DNA from: Pelagomonas calceolata
Lineage: Eukaryota > Sar > Pelagophyceae > Pelagomonadales > Pelagomonadaceae
DNA: 64,000 bases
Direction: 5' to 3'
NCBI GenBank assembly: GCA_918797485.1
Contig: CAKKNE010000003.1
Coordinates: 682,001-746,000, forward strand
The notes under the pieces are model-generated. The model did no database searches. It was not told the origin of the DNA and saw only the letters and a list, made by a program, of their open reading frames with translations. A program made the translations under genes and the position numbers. Positions 25,855 to 35,465 of the stretch are shown here, piece after piece (within the stretch, counting starts at the first letter, position 1; every line of letters begins with the position of its first letter).

Positions 25855-28317
25855 ATGCCGACGCGCCAGCAAAGCGCGCTCGGCCGCCTGATGCTAGCAG
25901 GCCTCGCCGTCCTGACGATCGTCGCGGGCTGGGCGAGGTATACCAATGCGAAACGAAAAGCAACCACCACGAGGATCCCGCCCTTTTCCACGTTACCAGC
26001 CCACTTCGCCCCACCAGAAAAAACGAGGTGGGGCCGCGGTTCGAGAGCGCCGTACCCGACGGGCGCCTACTGGCTCAACGCCGCGCTCGGGGACGTGCCC
26101 GTGCCGGCCACACCGTATCAAGTCGCAATTACCCCAAAGGGCGCGCAGCTCTCCTACGGGTTTAAGCGACGGCGGGCAACATCTGAAGCGCAGCTCGACC
26201 CGTTCGGGGTCGACTGGTTCCTGCAGCCCGTTTCAGATGGTGGGGACGCGGCGACGGTCGCTTCTGAGGCCGCATCGAGGGTCAAGAAAGTCGAGGCCGA
26301 GGCGGGCGGTTTTTTCGTGGCTTCTGGGGATGCGTTGTACGGCTACTCGAATCGAACGCAGAACGCGACTCTAGAAAGGCGGTCCGCTCTTGGTGCTACT
26401 GCGGACTACGGTGGCGTTGGTGTGGTATTATGCAAGGGCTCTCCCCTGGTAGCGGTCGAGCTCGACAAAGGTAAAAGTGTGGTACTAGCGCCGGGCGGCG
26501 CGGGCGGCGGTCAAGCCGGCCGCATCACGAGTGTCGAGATGAAGGACGATATCCGACTCGTCACGCTCAAGGACTCGTCACAGTGGGTCTTGGTGTCGCT
26601 CGGCTGCGACGTCTCATTATCGTCAAAGGGCGAGGCCTTCGGCGTCACCGCATCTTCGAGTGCTTGTGTCGTGCGTATTGGGATCGCCCCTTCATCAAAG
26701 GAGGACTGGTCCATGTTACGGAAAGCCGCAACGACGTATAGTGTCGGCGGCGCGCCGGCTTTTGATTTGAACGGCCCGGACCCGGGCACGTACCACTTGA
26801 GGTGGGACAAGCGAGGCGACGGTGACTTGTACATGCTCGCGGCGCCGCACCACGTCTCTACATTAGTAGATTCATCTGTGGACGAAGGGCGGAGCTACTT
26901 AACGGGAGCCAAGGGCACGATGCATTGGTTCAAGGGTGATGGATGGAAATTACGAGAAGCCCTACCGGACGTGTCGCTAGCTTCGGCGTCGTTCCGGGAC
27001 GGACGCGTCGATCGAGACACGCTGACAACCATCAAGCAGCAGTGCGAGAGAGATGTGAGAAGGCCGCACCGGACGAGATCTTCTGGTAGAGGAGCCTACG
27101 GCGCGTTGTACTTCGAGGGCAAGGAACTTGGAAGACTAGCGAGACTAGCCCTGGTCTGCGCCGACGCGGGAAGTGACGAGGCCTCCCAAAAAGCGACAAA
27201 TGACCTCGCGACGCGTTTATCAAGGTGGCTCGCGAGGGATGATGTCGTGGGGAGAGACAAGACCTGGGGCGGCACCGTCGCTCGATCCGGATATCCTATA
27301 AATAGCACAGTAGGCGCGACGGGCGACTCCTTCGCGGACTTTGGCAATGCCCTTTTCAGCGACCATCATTTTCAATTTGGCTACTACGCCTATGCTGCCG
27401 CTGTGGTCAAAGCATTACACGTAGATGGTGCACGCCTCATCGACGAGTGGCGGCCGCGTTTGGACGCTTTGGTGCTTGATTACGCGAACCCGCCGCGAGG
27501 CTATCAATCATACGCTCGGGCGTTTCCGGAGCACGGGCGCCACAAGGACTGGTACGACGGCCACTCCTGGGCGACGGGTCTCGTAGCTTACCCGACCGGG
27601 AAATCCCAAGAAAGTTCTTCGGAGGCGGCGCACGGCTACTTAGGTGCGGCCCTGTATGGCGAAGCGATCCACGACGCTTCCTTGGCGGCGTGGGGTCGAC
27701 TGTGCCTGGCGACGGAAGTGAGGGGCGCGCAGACGTACTGGCGCATGGACCCTTCTTCGGACGTGTATGATCCCGCCTTCGCCGTCAACCGGGTAGCGGG
27801 CGGCGTGGCCGGCGGCGCGGCGGTAGCGACGACGTGGTTCGGGAGCAACCCGGAGTACGTCCACGGCATCAATTGTTTGCCGGTACTTACCGGTTTGACG
27901 GATTTGCTGATTGACGGCGAGGACGCGTGTGCCGAGGCGCCGATTTTGACCCAAGCTTTGGCGCGGAAACACAAGCCCGTGGAGCCCGCGTGGCGCGGCT
28001 TCGCCGTCGCCTCACTAGCCGCCGCGTCGCCCGACGAGGCCTGGGCCGAAGCCGTCGAACTCGACGAGGCCAAGTTCGACGACGGCGCGTCCAAAGCTAA
28101 CTTACTGCACTGGGTCGCCGCCTCAAAGGCCATGGGCCCGGCGCCGGCCTGCGGCGACGTCGAAGCGTCGAACGCGACGGAGCTGCCCTGGAACGCTTCT
28201 GACGTGGCCGACCAGACGTGCGACGGCAACCTGGCGTGTGCGGCTTTGGGCCTGAGCGGATTCTGCTGCCCGCAGGCGGACGGCTACATGTTCGGGTGCT
28301 GTCCCGTGCTCAAGTAG
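25855..28317 (+). CDS. GH81 endo-beta-1,3-glucanase, membrane-anchored or secreted
   Basis: 820 residues from the only in-frame ATG (25855). LGRLMLAGLAVLTIVAGWA near the start is a signal anchor. The C-terminal half carries the family blocks DHHFQFGYYAYA (about residue 502), KDWYDGHSWATGL (565), QESSSEAAHGYLGAALYG (584) and NPEYVHGINCLPVL (664). These include the acidic residues used in the inverting mechanism. GH81 enzymes cut internal beta-1,3 bonds, so the natural substrate here is likely laminarin/chrysolaminarin, the stramenopile reserve, or wall glucan. The last 45 residues are Cys-rich (CDGNLACAALGLSGFCCP...GCCP) and may form a small disulfide domain. Confidence 0.92.
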   Translation: MPTRQQSALGRLMLAGLAVLTIVAGWARYTNAKRKATTTRIPPFSTLPAHFAPPEKTRWGRGSRAPYPTGAYWLNAALGDVPVPATPYQVAITPKGAQLSYGFKRRRATSEAQLDPFGVDWFLQPVSDGGDAATVASEAASRVKKVEAEAGGFFVASGDALYGYSNRTQNATLERRSALGATADYGGVGVVLCKGSPLVAVELDKGKSVVLAPGGAGGGQAGRITSVEMKDDIRLVTLKDSSQWVLVSLGCDVSLSSKGEAFGVTASSSACVVRIGIAPSSKEDWSMLRKAATTYSVGGAPAFDLNGPDPGTYHLRWDKRGDGDLYMLAAPHHVSTLVDSSVDEGRSYLTGAKGTMHWFKGDGWKLREALPDVSLASASFRDGRVDRDTLTTIKQQCERDVRRPHRTRSSGRGAYGALYFEGKELGRLARLALVCADAGSDEASQKATNDLATRLSRWLARDDVVGRDKTWGGTVARSGYPINSTVGATGDSFADFGNALFSDHHFQFGYYAYAAAVVKALHVDGARLIDEWRPRLDALVLDYANPPRGYQSYARAFPEHGRHKDWYDGHSWATGLVAYPTGKSQESSSEAAHGYLGAALYGEAIHDASLAAWGRLCLATEVRGAQTYWRMDPSSDVYDPAFAVNRVAGGVAGGAAVATTWFGSNPEYVHGINCLPVLTGLTDLLIDGEDACAEAPILTQALARKHKPVEPAWRGFAVASLAAASPDEAWAEAVELDEAKFDDGASKANLLHWVAASKAMGPAPACGDVEASNATELPWNASDVADQTCDGNLACAALGLSGFCCPQADGYMFGCCPVLK

Positions 28318-28559
28318 GTTTATCTTAACTTCGTATATTATCTATAATCTATCATTATCTATGGCCGCGGTGAACCAACGCCTAAAAGTAGGGCTGGGCC
28401 ATTAGTTAACTATATCTATCAATCGTAACAATACCGGAAAACGAGTCAGGGCGACGCCCCGCCCCAGAACGGGCTCCGCGCCTTCGAGTCCGAGCCCGAG
28501 CGCGTGAGCTCGATCTCCGTCGGGCCCGACCCGCCCGATCAGCAGAAAGAATAATCACC

Positions 28560-29015
28560 GTGCAGAACAATCTTGCGATCACGTATGGAGCGCTTGGACG
28601 GCTCGAAGATGCCGCGCCGATGCATCGAGACGTATACTCTGGACGGTTGAAGCTTCACGGCGAACAACATCCACGAACCCTTACTGCAGCCAACAACTAC
28701 GCGACGTCCCTTCTGGATCTACAGCGCTACGCAGAAGCTAAGCTACTGCTGCGCAAGATTGTGCCCGTGACACGGCGCGTTCTCGGAGAGAGTCATGAGT
28801 GTACGCTCAAGATGAGATGCTTATACGCGGTGGCGCTCTTTCCGGACCCCGCCGCCACGCTCGATGATCTCCGCGAGGCCGTGACGGCACTTGAGGACAC
28901 GGTACGGACCGCGCGGCGCGTGCTTGGAATATCGCATCCGCTGTTACGGACGATGGAGGGGAAGTTGCAAATCGCGCGAGCCGTGCTCCGCCGCCGCGAG
29001 ACTAGCAATGTGTAA
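28560..29015 (+). pseudogene. Kinesin-light-chain-type TPR fragment 1
   Basis: The frame lacks an ATG and reads LAITYGALGRLEDAAPMHRD, then HPRTLTAANNYATSLLDLQRYAEAKLLLRK, RVLGESHECTLKMRCLYAVAL and ARRVLGISHPLLRTM before a stop. These are 42-residue tetratricopeptide repeats of the kinesin-light-chain type. The fragment begins abruptly 240 bp after the GH81 stop, with no promoter element. A related but not identical piece lies at 43270-43629. It is best seen as a truncated copy of a larger dispersed family, although it could be the 3' exon of an unrecognised gene. Confidence 0.6.
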
Positions 29016-29019
29016 GCAC

Positions 29020-30138
29020 CTATGAAACCCCCTTCGACGCATTCCTCAACCCGGCACCGAGGCACGTCGCCCGGACCACTCCCTCCTCCTGCGCCAATCG
29101 GAACGTCACCCCTAAAAACTTCTTGACCAGGCGGAGTTGAGAAATCGCGCGCGCCGTCAGCGGCCCGAGCACACAGCTCGAGGCGTCGTCGGCGCCGCAG
29201 GCCATCAGCGTTAGTAGTAACGGTTGGGTGGCGGCGTCGACGCAGCCGCCGCTCTTCACCTCCGCAACTAAAGCGCGTGCCGCGCCCTCACCTAAAGCCT
29301 CGGGCGACGCGTCGCCTTCCATGCTGGCGGCGTCGCGCTCCGCCCCTCTCGCCAAAGCATCGTTCTCCGCGATCAATACGATGCCGACGCCCGCGACGGG
29401 GGCACAGTCGCGCTGCGCCGACGCGTCCGTCGCGACGCGCACGTCGACGTGCAGGGGCTCGAGGAACTCTCGAGCTGCTGCCGCGCACCTGTTTGCTAAC
29501 GCCGGCGCGCATCTGGTCGCGTAGGCCACGCCCCGGACTCGTTTCGTTTGTGAGGGCGCGTCCAAGTCGACCGGGTCCAGCGTCCTCACGCAGGGACACC
29601 TGAGTACGACGGACCCGGCCTGCTTCGTCCAGTCCCGCTTCTTGTCCCGTGTCACGGCTTCCCTCCTCTCCACGTCGATGGCGCAGCCTTTACAGCCAAA
29701 TTTGTCTAGTAGAGGCGCCGCGATCTTCGACAACGCGTCGGCGGACCGCGCTTTGTCGTTGCCACAAGTCACACCCTTCAGCGTCAAGCGAAGCGGTTTC
29801 GCGCCGAAGGGCGCGAGCGGGAGAAGAGCCGACAGGAACCAGCCGATGGGTCGTCCGGACGGACCGCAGTCGTGTTCAATGGAACCACCGCACAAGGTTC
29901 CTGGGCTGTATCTTAGCGTGGTGCCCGTCTCGTCTATACTTATACGAGACCCGCTCGTGAGCTTGTCCAAGAGGCGCACGAAGCTCGCTTCGTCGCCGCG
30001 CAGGCCCGGCCGCTCCGCGTCGGCCCGGAGCCGTCGTATCTCGACCGGTCTTCGTGCTAACGTGGCGAGTACTAGCCTACTGCGCAGGTCGCGCGCGCCT
30101 GCTAATCGGAGGGGCGGTCTCGTGCTGCTGCTGGACAT
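29020..30138 (-). CDS. RCL1: RCL1-like RNA 3'-phosphate cyclase family protein (18S rRNA processing)
   Basis: 372 residues from the ATG at 30138 (MSSSSTRPPLRLAGARDLRSRL), the usual length of eukaryotic Rcl1. The family core includes GTTLRYSPGTLCGGSIEHDC, PIGWFLSALLPLAPFGAKPLRLTLKGVT and the RGVAYATRCAPALANR block. Rcl1 is the cyclase-fold protein of the small-subunit processome. It lacks cyclase activity and partners the GTPase Bms1 in pre-18S rRNA cleavage. The absence of a clear catalytic His near the C-terminus, and the RGVAY(A/S)xxV(A/S)P pattern, favour Rcl1 over RtcA. It shares the promoter at 30294 with the AMPK beta gene. Confidence 0.87.
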   Translation of the reverse strand: MSSSSTRPPLRLAGARDLRSRLVLATLARRPVEIRRLRADAERPGLRGDEASFVRLLDKLTSGSRISIDETGTTLRYSPGTLCGGSIEHDCGPSGRPIGWFLSALLPLAPFGAKPLRLTLKGVTCGNDKARSADALSKIAAPLLDKFGCKGCAIDVERREAVTRDKKRDWTKQAGSVVLRCPCVRTLDPVDLDAPSQTKRVRGVAYATRCAPALANRCAAAAREFLEPLHVDVRVATDASAQRDCAPVAGVGIVLIAENDALARGAERDAASMEGDASPEALGEGAARALVAEVKSGGCVDAATQPLLLTLMACGADDASSCVLGPLTARAISQLRLVKKFLGVTFRLAQEEGVVRATCLGAGLRNASKGVS

Positions 30139-30293
30139 TGTAGTTGCTGCAGGGTGCCTTGCGCGGCGGAGGCGTAATGCGTGACGCTGTCGCTTGCAGG
30201 CCAGCAAATGATGCTTGATACCGATCACCACGGAGCTTTGGGGGAGCAATAACAAGCTACAGACGAACTAGAGCCCAAAAACTCATCGCCGTT

Positions 30294-30315
30294 GCTAGCG
30301 CATAAGACCACTAGC
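30294..30315. promoter_or_regulatory. Shared near-palindromic promoter element, copy 7
   Basis: GCTAGCGCATAAGAC, CACTAGC in the 475-bp divergent region between RCL1 (ATG 30138, 156 bp away) and the AMPK beta gene (ATG 30614, 299 bp away). No other motif stands out there. Confidence 0.75.
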
Positions 30316-30613
30316 AAGCAGCAGCAACTCGGTGCAGAGGCCCGTACAGGCTTCCCGAGCGACCTTACGGCGGCCCCAGAAGTCGCATATATACAGCGGA
30401 GGACGTAGAAGCTGCCGCCGTGCCCTTACGTTCCGCGCCGACGCGTACAGCTGTACTCCAAGGTCGGTGCACTGGGGCGTTGCTTTGCCCGCGTGCCGCC
30501 GATACGCCGTCGCCGAGGCCCTAAAACGGTCCTTCGGGCAAGCCTAGACCATCTGTTTTCCCCGCGCGCCGGCCCGACACCGTCGCCGCGACCCTAAAAG
30601 CACGACGTAGGCC

Positions 30614-31402
30614 ATGGGCAACCAGTGGGCCAAGGAGGTCGGCGGCGAGCTGCCGCCCGGCTCGCGGCCGCGCCCCGAGAACGCGCCCATCCCGCCGACG
30701 GGGCAGCGGCCCGTATCGGACCGACCTAGAGCTGTCGCGCCGGGGCCCGCTACAAGTCCAAGACCACCCGAGGCACCAACCCCACCCAACAGAGGACAAC
30801 CGATGGACGTCGACCAGTCAAGTACAAACGACGACGAGGAAGAAGTCCCGACCGTATTTAGGTGGGAGCACGGCGGGAGACAGGTTTTTGTGACGGGCAC
30901 GTTCAACGACTGGACCGCACAAATCCCGATGCATCGGAGCGGCAACGATTTCACGTATATCCACAATCTGAAGAAGGGTAAACATGCCTTCAAGTTCGTC
31001 GTCGACGACGAGTGGCGCTTCGCTCCCGATCAACCTACAGTAGCAGATATAGAAGGCCGCATCAACAATTTTATTGACGTGACGGATTTCGACGCGTACA
31101 CTGGTGATGAGAACTTTTTGGAGCGGCGAGGCGCCGTGAAAGATGACGACGAGAAGTATACTCGCGAAATTCCGGACTTGGACGAGTACACGAAGGATCC
31201 TCCACCGCTGCCACCGCATTTGAGACATATCATCCTGAACAAAGCACCACCTTCTGGGGATCCGAATGCTCTGCCCGTGCCCCAGCATGTCGCTTTGAAT
31301 CACTTATATTGCACGGCCATCAAGGACGGCATGATGGTGCTGGGCGTTACTCTTCGCTATCGGCAGAAGGCGTGCACGACCGTGTACTACTCCGTTTCTT
31401 GA
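30614..31402 (+). CDS. AMPK/SnRK1 beta subunit
   Basis: 262 residues. MGNQ at the start suits N-myristoylation. A Pro-rich linker is followed by a CBM48 glycogen/starch-binding domain at about residues 78-155 (TVFRWEHGGRQVFVTGTFNDW, IHNLKKGKHAFKFVVDDEWRF). The ASC interaction domain is at the C-terminus (PPPLPPHLRHIILNK, PVPQHVALNHLYCTAIKDGMMVLGVTLRYRQKACTTVYY). This is the scaffold that binds the alpha kinase and gamma regulatory subunits of the energy-sensing kinase. All parts of the family are present in order and length is normal. It ends 22 bp from the convergent GATA-RING gene. Confidence 0.95.
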   Translation: MGNQWAKEVGGELPPGSRPRPENAPIPPTGQRPVSDRPRAVAPGPATSPRPPEAPTPPNRGQPMDVDQSSTNDDEEEVPTVFRWEHGGRQVFVTGTFNDWTAQIPMHRSGNDFTYIHNLKKGKHAFKFVVDDEWRFAPDQPTVADIEGRINNFIDVTDFDAYTGDENFLERRGAVKDDDEKYTREIPDLDEYTKDPPPLPPHLRHIILNKAPPSGDPNALPVPQHVALNHLYCTAIKDGMMVLGVTLRYRQKACTTVYYSVS

Positions 31403-31424
31403 TCAGTAAGTTTAGTAGTCTATT

Positions 31425-32219
31425 CTAGCTCGAGTTGGCGACCGTGATGCGCGTAGTGATCGTCGCGCGACAGTTGGGGCACTCGGCGAGCGCGGCGGCG
31501 CACGTCGAGCACACGAGGAGGTGGTTGCATACACGAGGAGGTTCACACACGAGTAGGACGGCGCGCGGGCGCTCCATGCACACGATGCACTCGTTTCGGT
31601 CCTGCGCCTCGTCGCGCTCGCGCATCGCGTCGTCGCGCTCGCGCGTCACCTTCGCGAGTGCGACCTTGAGCTCGCCGACGCTGGGCGCCTTCACGCGACC
31701 GCACGTGTGCGCGCGATGCTTGCCCTGGCACGCCGGACAACCTGATTGCGATTGCGCGCGCGACGCGGGAGTCGCGCGACGTGACTTCCCGTAGCGCGAG
31801 CCGCACGAAGCGCATAAAGTACCGGGGCCCTTCGGACCCCTGCACCGTCCGCCACGCCGATCTTCTTGCGGGCGCCCGCACGAATCGCACTTCCAGTCCG
31901 TAGGTTGCGGGCCCTCCTCGCCTCTGCGGAAGCGTTGTCCGCACTTGTCGCACAACGTCTTCGCACCCTTCGGCCCCCAGCGCAATTTGCAGGTCTTCCC
32001 TTGCGAACACCCGCACCAGTCGCAGTGCCAATCAGGCGCCCGTCGACCGGCGCTGATTGGCTTCTGCTTTGATTTTGACTCTTTTTTTGAGCTAGACTTG
32101 GCAGGCGCCGCCTTCCGACCGCGGCGACCGCCGCGACCCGCGTCCTTGCCCCCGGCGCGGGTCCTCATACGCGCGTTGCTCACTCGACACAATAGGTTAG
32201 GAACGGCCACCACGCGCAT
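31425..32219 (-). CDS. Protein with two GATA-like zinc fingers and a C-terminal RING
   Basis: About 264 residues from the ATG at 32219; an ATG at 32168 (MRTRAGGKDAGRGG) is equally possible. A basic Lys/Arg/Ser N-terminus precedes two C-x2-C...C-x2-C fingers, CDWCGCSQGKTCKLRWG...LCDKCGQRF and CDSCGRPQEDRRGGRCRG...LCASCGSRYGK, both with the GATA-like spacing and a W/R-G-P-K-G loop. A third pair (CPACQGKHRAHTC), a short coiled coil (ALAKVTRERDDAMRERDEAQDR) and a RING finger (CIVCMERPRAVLL...CNHLLVCSTCAAAL...CPNC) follow. DNA binding plus ubiquitin ligase activity in one chain is inferred from the domains. Confidence 0.75.
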   Translation of the reverse strand: MRVVAVPNLLCRVSNARMRTRAGGKDAGRGGRRGRKAAPAKSSSKKESKSKQKPISAGRRAPDWHCDWCGCSQGKTCKLRWGPKGAKTLCDKCGQRFRRGEEGPQPTDWKCDSCGRPQEDRRGGRCRGPKGPGTLCASCGSRYGKSRRATPASRAQSQSGCPACQGKHRAHTCGRVKAPSVGELKVALAKVTRERDDAMRERDEAQDRNECIVCMERPRAVLLVCEPPRVCNHLLVCSTCAAALAECPNCRATITTRITVANSS

Positions 32220-32300
32220 CCGACGTCTGAAACGGAGGCGAACCAGCAGCGGTCCACAAAACCGCACCTGAACGCGAGCGGCATCAGCCACTATATTGGT

Positions 32301-32654
32301 TTGGAGATCACAGCCCGCCAAAAAGCGGAAAAGGCGTTCGCAAGCTACTGCGGCGCCGAGGATGCAAGGAGTAGAATCCACTACTACGAGGACTTAGTTG
32401 ACGGCGCGCCCGGCTCTGATAAGGCGTGGGCCCTCGTTCTGAAGCAGCTACGAACGTCACCTATCTCTACTACGACGAGTGCGAACTTCACGATCATCCG
32501 CGGGAAACGGCCTCCGCTCGACTCCGTCGCGAATCCGGACGAAGTTCGAAAAGCGCTGGCGAATTCGAGGCACGCCTGGATGCTCGAGGAGAAGGACATG
32601 TTTGATCGTCTGAAATCAACACATGCGCATAGCCCGCCGCCGCGCGACCCGTAA
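32301..32654 (+). CDS. Unassigned open frame without ATG
   Basis: A frame of about 117 codons reads ITARQKAEKAFASYCGAEDARSR, YYEDLVDGAPGSDKAWALVLKQL and PDEVRKALANSRHAWMLEEKDMFDRL. The helical, balanced composition looks coding, and the frame is open further upstream, but the first ATG in frame is near the end. An upstream exon ending before an acceptor such as GGCATCAG (about 32287) is possible; I cannot place it because the region upstream is occupied by the start of the GATA-RING gene. No family is recognised. Confidence 0.35.
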   Translation: MEITARQKAEKAFASYCGAEDARSRIHYYEDLVDGAPGSDKAWALVLKQLRTSPISTTTSANFTIIRGKRPPLDSVANPDEVRKALANSRHAWMLEEKDMFDRLKSTHAHSPPPRDP

Positions 32655-32691
32655 CTTATTATTACCACCACACAAATAAAGACCCATAAAG

Positions 32692-33864
32692 TTACACGGG
32701 AGGTTTGATGTCGGGAACCGGCAGCTGCAAATACGCGAGCACGCGGTCCTTGGCCGTCACGACGGCGTGGGGCGCCGCGCCCGCACTGATAAGTATGCGG
32801 TCGGCGCCGAAGTCGTCGTCACTCATCGCTAAATCGTTGTCTGCATTCTGCGCCAAAGCTGATGGAGCGTCCGCCGCGATCAGCGTATAAACCGCAGGCA
32901 GCCCGTCGATCTTCCTTCGGAAACGAGGTTTATTTTTATCAGCATGGGGGTCCCGCAGGTTCCAGCCCGTCACGAAGGCGCAGTCCGACGCCATGAGTAG
33001 TTCATTATTTCGCTCATCCGCTTCGAGGCATCTGATAGATGCAGAAGACTTGTAACTTCGGACGATTTCCCCGGTCTGCGCATACCGCGTGCAGAACCAG
33101 CCTCCACTTTCGCATTCTGCAAAACCACCAGCCAGAGAAATCCAATTGCAATGCGCATCGATATGTACGGCGCCACACCAGTGTTTTTCGTCCGGCAGGT
33201 TACACGCTTTCCGGAAAGCGTCATCAATCCCGGGGACCTCCTTGACGACCTTTGCGCTGTCTCTTAGATCGAGTAACTTGCAAGTACCATCTTCGGAGCA
33301 CGAGGCGGTCACGTGGGCTTCGGACGCGTGACATAACGCCAGGATCATGTCCGAGTGGGCCTGGACTTCATCTGTAATTTTGCCTGTTTCTATATCTCTT
33401 CTTCTGATTCTACCGTCGCCGTCACCGCACAACACCGAAGTGCCGCCCGCCTCCACGACCAATGCATTGCACTCGGGCGGAGGGGGAAAGCTCCCGTCCG
33501 GATATTGTGTTGCTGGTGACTGGTGGAGTCGGCAATGCGTTCCATCAGACCAGTTCGAGAAGGCTATGCCTTTATCGCCACCAGCACAGAGGATCGGTTT
33601 CGTTCTGTCACCTGCTACGGCGAGCGCGTAGACGCGTCCTAGTTGCGACGGTTGGGGCTCGCCTATAGCTCTACCGTGCATGTCCAACCTAAAAATTTGG
33701 TCGAAGGTCGTGCCCATGGCCAGGACGTCGTCGTGGAGGCACATGCCGAAAACACTCGACTCCTCGACCTTGCGCTGGGCGCAGATCTGGCGCGCGTACT
33801 CGTCCTGCGGGAGTTGGGCGAATCTTGCTAACTCCTGGAAGGAGAGCTTCTCGAACTGGGCCAT
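32692..33864 (-). CDS. WD40 protein, THOC6-like
   Basis: 390 residues from the ATG at 33864 (MAQFEKLSFQELARFAQLP). Weak WD repeats fill the chain: VFGMCLHDDVLAMGTTFDQIFRLDM, VYALAVAGDRTKPILCAGGDKGIAFSNW, CNALVVEAGGTSVLCGDGDGRIRRRDIETG, ILALCHASEAHVTASCSEDGTCKLLDLRD, and later blades. A short N-terminal helix, a seven-blade length, and the GDGDGRIRRRDIETGK blade and SCSEDGTCKLLD(L/T)R segment recall THOC6, the THO/TREX subunit in mRNA export, but the match is from memory of the family only. A generic WD protein is the alternative. Confidence 0.6.
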   Translation of the reverse strand: MAQFEKLSFQELARFAQLPQDEYARQICAQRKVEESSVFGMCLHDDVLAMGTTFDQIFRLDMHGRAIGEPQPSQLGRVYALAVAGDRTKPILCAGGDKGIAFSNWSDGTHCRLHQSPATQYPDGSFPPPPECNALVVEAGGTSVLCGDGDGRIRRRDIETGKITDEVQAHSDMILALCHASEAHVTASCSEDGTCKLLDLRDSAKVVKEVPGIDDAFRKACNLPDEKHWCGAVHIDAHCNWISLAGGFAECESGGWFCTRYAQTGEIVRSYKSSASIRCLEADERNNELLMASDCAFVTGWNLRDPHADKNKPRFRRKIDGLPAVYTLIAADAPSALAQNADNDLAMSDDDFGADRILISAGAAPHAVVTAKDRVLAYLQLPVPDIKPPV

Positions 33865-34050
33865 GGTGGTGTGTCGCGCCGGCGGCGTCGGCGGCAGCGA
33901 GGCAACAGAGTGGAGGCCTCGGAGCAAGAAGCTTTGCCACACGTCTGCGGCGCGGTTCGCTGGTGATCTGTGGACTCCAAGTACTACCGGATGCAGCGTT
34001 TAGCCTTGTTATGAGCCAGGCGCAATTTTTGCTGCGGCTGTGGTGATTAT

Positions 34051-34072
34051 CTAGCGTTTGTAAGACACTAGC
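34051..34072. promoter_or_regulatory. Shared near-palindromic promoter element, copy 8
   Basis: CTAGCGTTTGTAAGA, CACTAGC, 187 bp upstream of the WD40 gene ATG at 33864. The neighbour on the other side is the 3' end of the Kelch gene, so this copy serves a single gene. The remainder of the 379-bp gap shows nothing else. Confidence 0.72.
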
Positions 34073-34243
34073 AATTAGCACACGTCCTAGTCCAGCCGGA
34101 CGGGTGGGCCCTGGGGGAACGGGAGGGGTACGGGGGACCCTGCGACGTAACTAGCCTGAGCCTGAGCACACAGTCTCCAAAGTACGCGTCCTCGAAGATC
34201 TACTCGAAGACATATGTACAATCTTACTGGACAAAACAAATAA

Positions 34244-35206
34244 TCAGGATGAATCCACCTCGAGCCGCAAGGTGTCGTCGTAGGTGCGCACGAACGGCAC
34301 CCAACCACCGTTGACCACGAAGCCGCCGTCGCCGAGGCGGCAGAGCACGTGGGCGTTGCGCGGCCCGAAGCCCGCATTCGTCTCCACGCGCGTCCACGCA
34401 TCCGCCACGACGTCGAGGCACCAGACGTCGTCCAGCGGTGCGAGACCAGCCAGCGGTGGTGCGAGACGCGCCGCGCCACCGACGAGGAGGACGCGGTTGT
34501 CATCGAGCGGCGCTGCGGCGCCAGCGGCGCGCGGCTCCGGCCCGGTCGCGGAGAGCGCGCGCCACTCCCACGTATCACAATCGAGCACGTACGCGTCGCC
34601 CGTCATCTCTCCCGACTGGGCGGCGCCGCAGGTCACGACCACCGAATGAGCACCGACGCGAGCCATCGCGTGGAGGCCTCTGGCCGACGGTGGCGGACCC
34701 GTCGTCGGTTGTGTGGTAACGGAGCCGTCCGACGGGTCGTAGACGAATACCTCGCGATGCGTCACGGCCACGACTCGACCATCCGGAAGCGTGCAGGCCG
34801 CGTGGCGGCTCCGCGGGCCGGGCAGCGTGGCTGCTTCCCGCGCCCATGCGCCCTCGCGAAACGTCCAGACGTCGTCGAAGAAGCCGTCAGCACCGTCCCA
34901 GCCGCCCATGAGCACGAGAGCGTCACCGGTGTGCGCCAGCGTCGCGCATAAACGCGGCGGCGGCGCGTCGGCGCCCGCCGGCGCGACGAGGCGCCACTCG
35001 CCGCCGTAGAAGCGCCACAGGTCGTTCGTGACCGATCGACTCGTGTCAGCCTGCTCTACATAGCCACCGAATAGGTAAGCGCCGGCGCCGTCGGCTGCCG
35101 CACAGGCACCTGACCTCGCACTTGGGCCAGAGGGCGCTTTTGTCCAGGAGGCTTTGAGAGCGCTGGCAGCAGTCATCATCAATGACCAGAGTCGCAAATG
35201 CATCAT
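34244..35206 (-). CDS. Secreted or membrane Kelch-repeat protein
   Basis: 320 residues from the ATG at 35206 (MMHLRLWSLMMTAASALKAS), which reads as a signal peptide. Five to six Kelch blades follow, each with a Gly-Gly and a spaced Trp: GAYLFGGYVEQ...NDLWRFYGGEWRL, ALVLMGGWDGADGFFDDVWTFREGAW, VVAVTHREVFVYDP, VLLVGGAARL...DDVWCLDVVADAWTRV, GFVVNGGWVPF. The beta-propeller is a binding scaffold. There is no catalytic domain or further membrane segment. It is divergent from the WD40/zinc protein and shares the element at 35252. Confidence 0.8.
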   Translation of the reverse strand: MMHLRLWSLMMTAASALKASWTKAPSGPSARSGACAAADGAGAYLFGGYVEQADTSRSVTNDLWRFYGGEWRLVAPAGADAPPPRLCATLAHTGDALVLMGGWDGADGFFDDVWTFREGAWAREAATLPGPRSRHAACTLPDGRVVAVTHREVFVYDPSDGSVTTQPTTGPPPSARGLHAMARVGAHSVVVTCGAAQSGEMTGDAYVLDCDTWEWRALSATGPEPRAAGAAAPLDDNRVLLVGGAARLAPPLAGLAPLDDVWCLDVVADAWTRVETNAGFGPRNAHVLCRLGDGGFVVNGGWVPFVRTYDDTLRLEVDSS

Positions 35207-35251
35207 GCCTACTGCCTTTTTCACGACGTATGCGCGTTTTTGCGGTGCTTC

Positions 35252-35274
35252 CTAGTACGTCTCATGCCGCTAGC
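35252..35274. promoter_or_regulatory. Shared near-palindromic promoter element, copy 9 (inverted, diverged)
   Basis: CTAGTACGTCTCATG, CCGCTAGC, between the Kelch gene (ATG 35206, 46 bp) and the WD40/zinc gene (ATG 35466, 192 bp). The right half is well kept, the left half differs at two positions. Confidence 0.6.
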
Positions 35275-35465
35275 TACGTGCGGATGCGGCACCTCACTTT
35301 GAGTGCCATAAAGCTCTCGAATCCGGCCAGAACCGCGACCAAAGGCATCATTCTTCGCTGTTGCAGCCGCCTTCAAGCGCATTCGAGCATCGAAAACGCC
35401 AATCCATCGCTGCAGCCTTCTCCCACGTGGGAGACACGTGCAGTCCTCGCAGCCGTGTTTAACCA

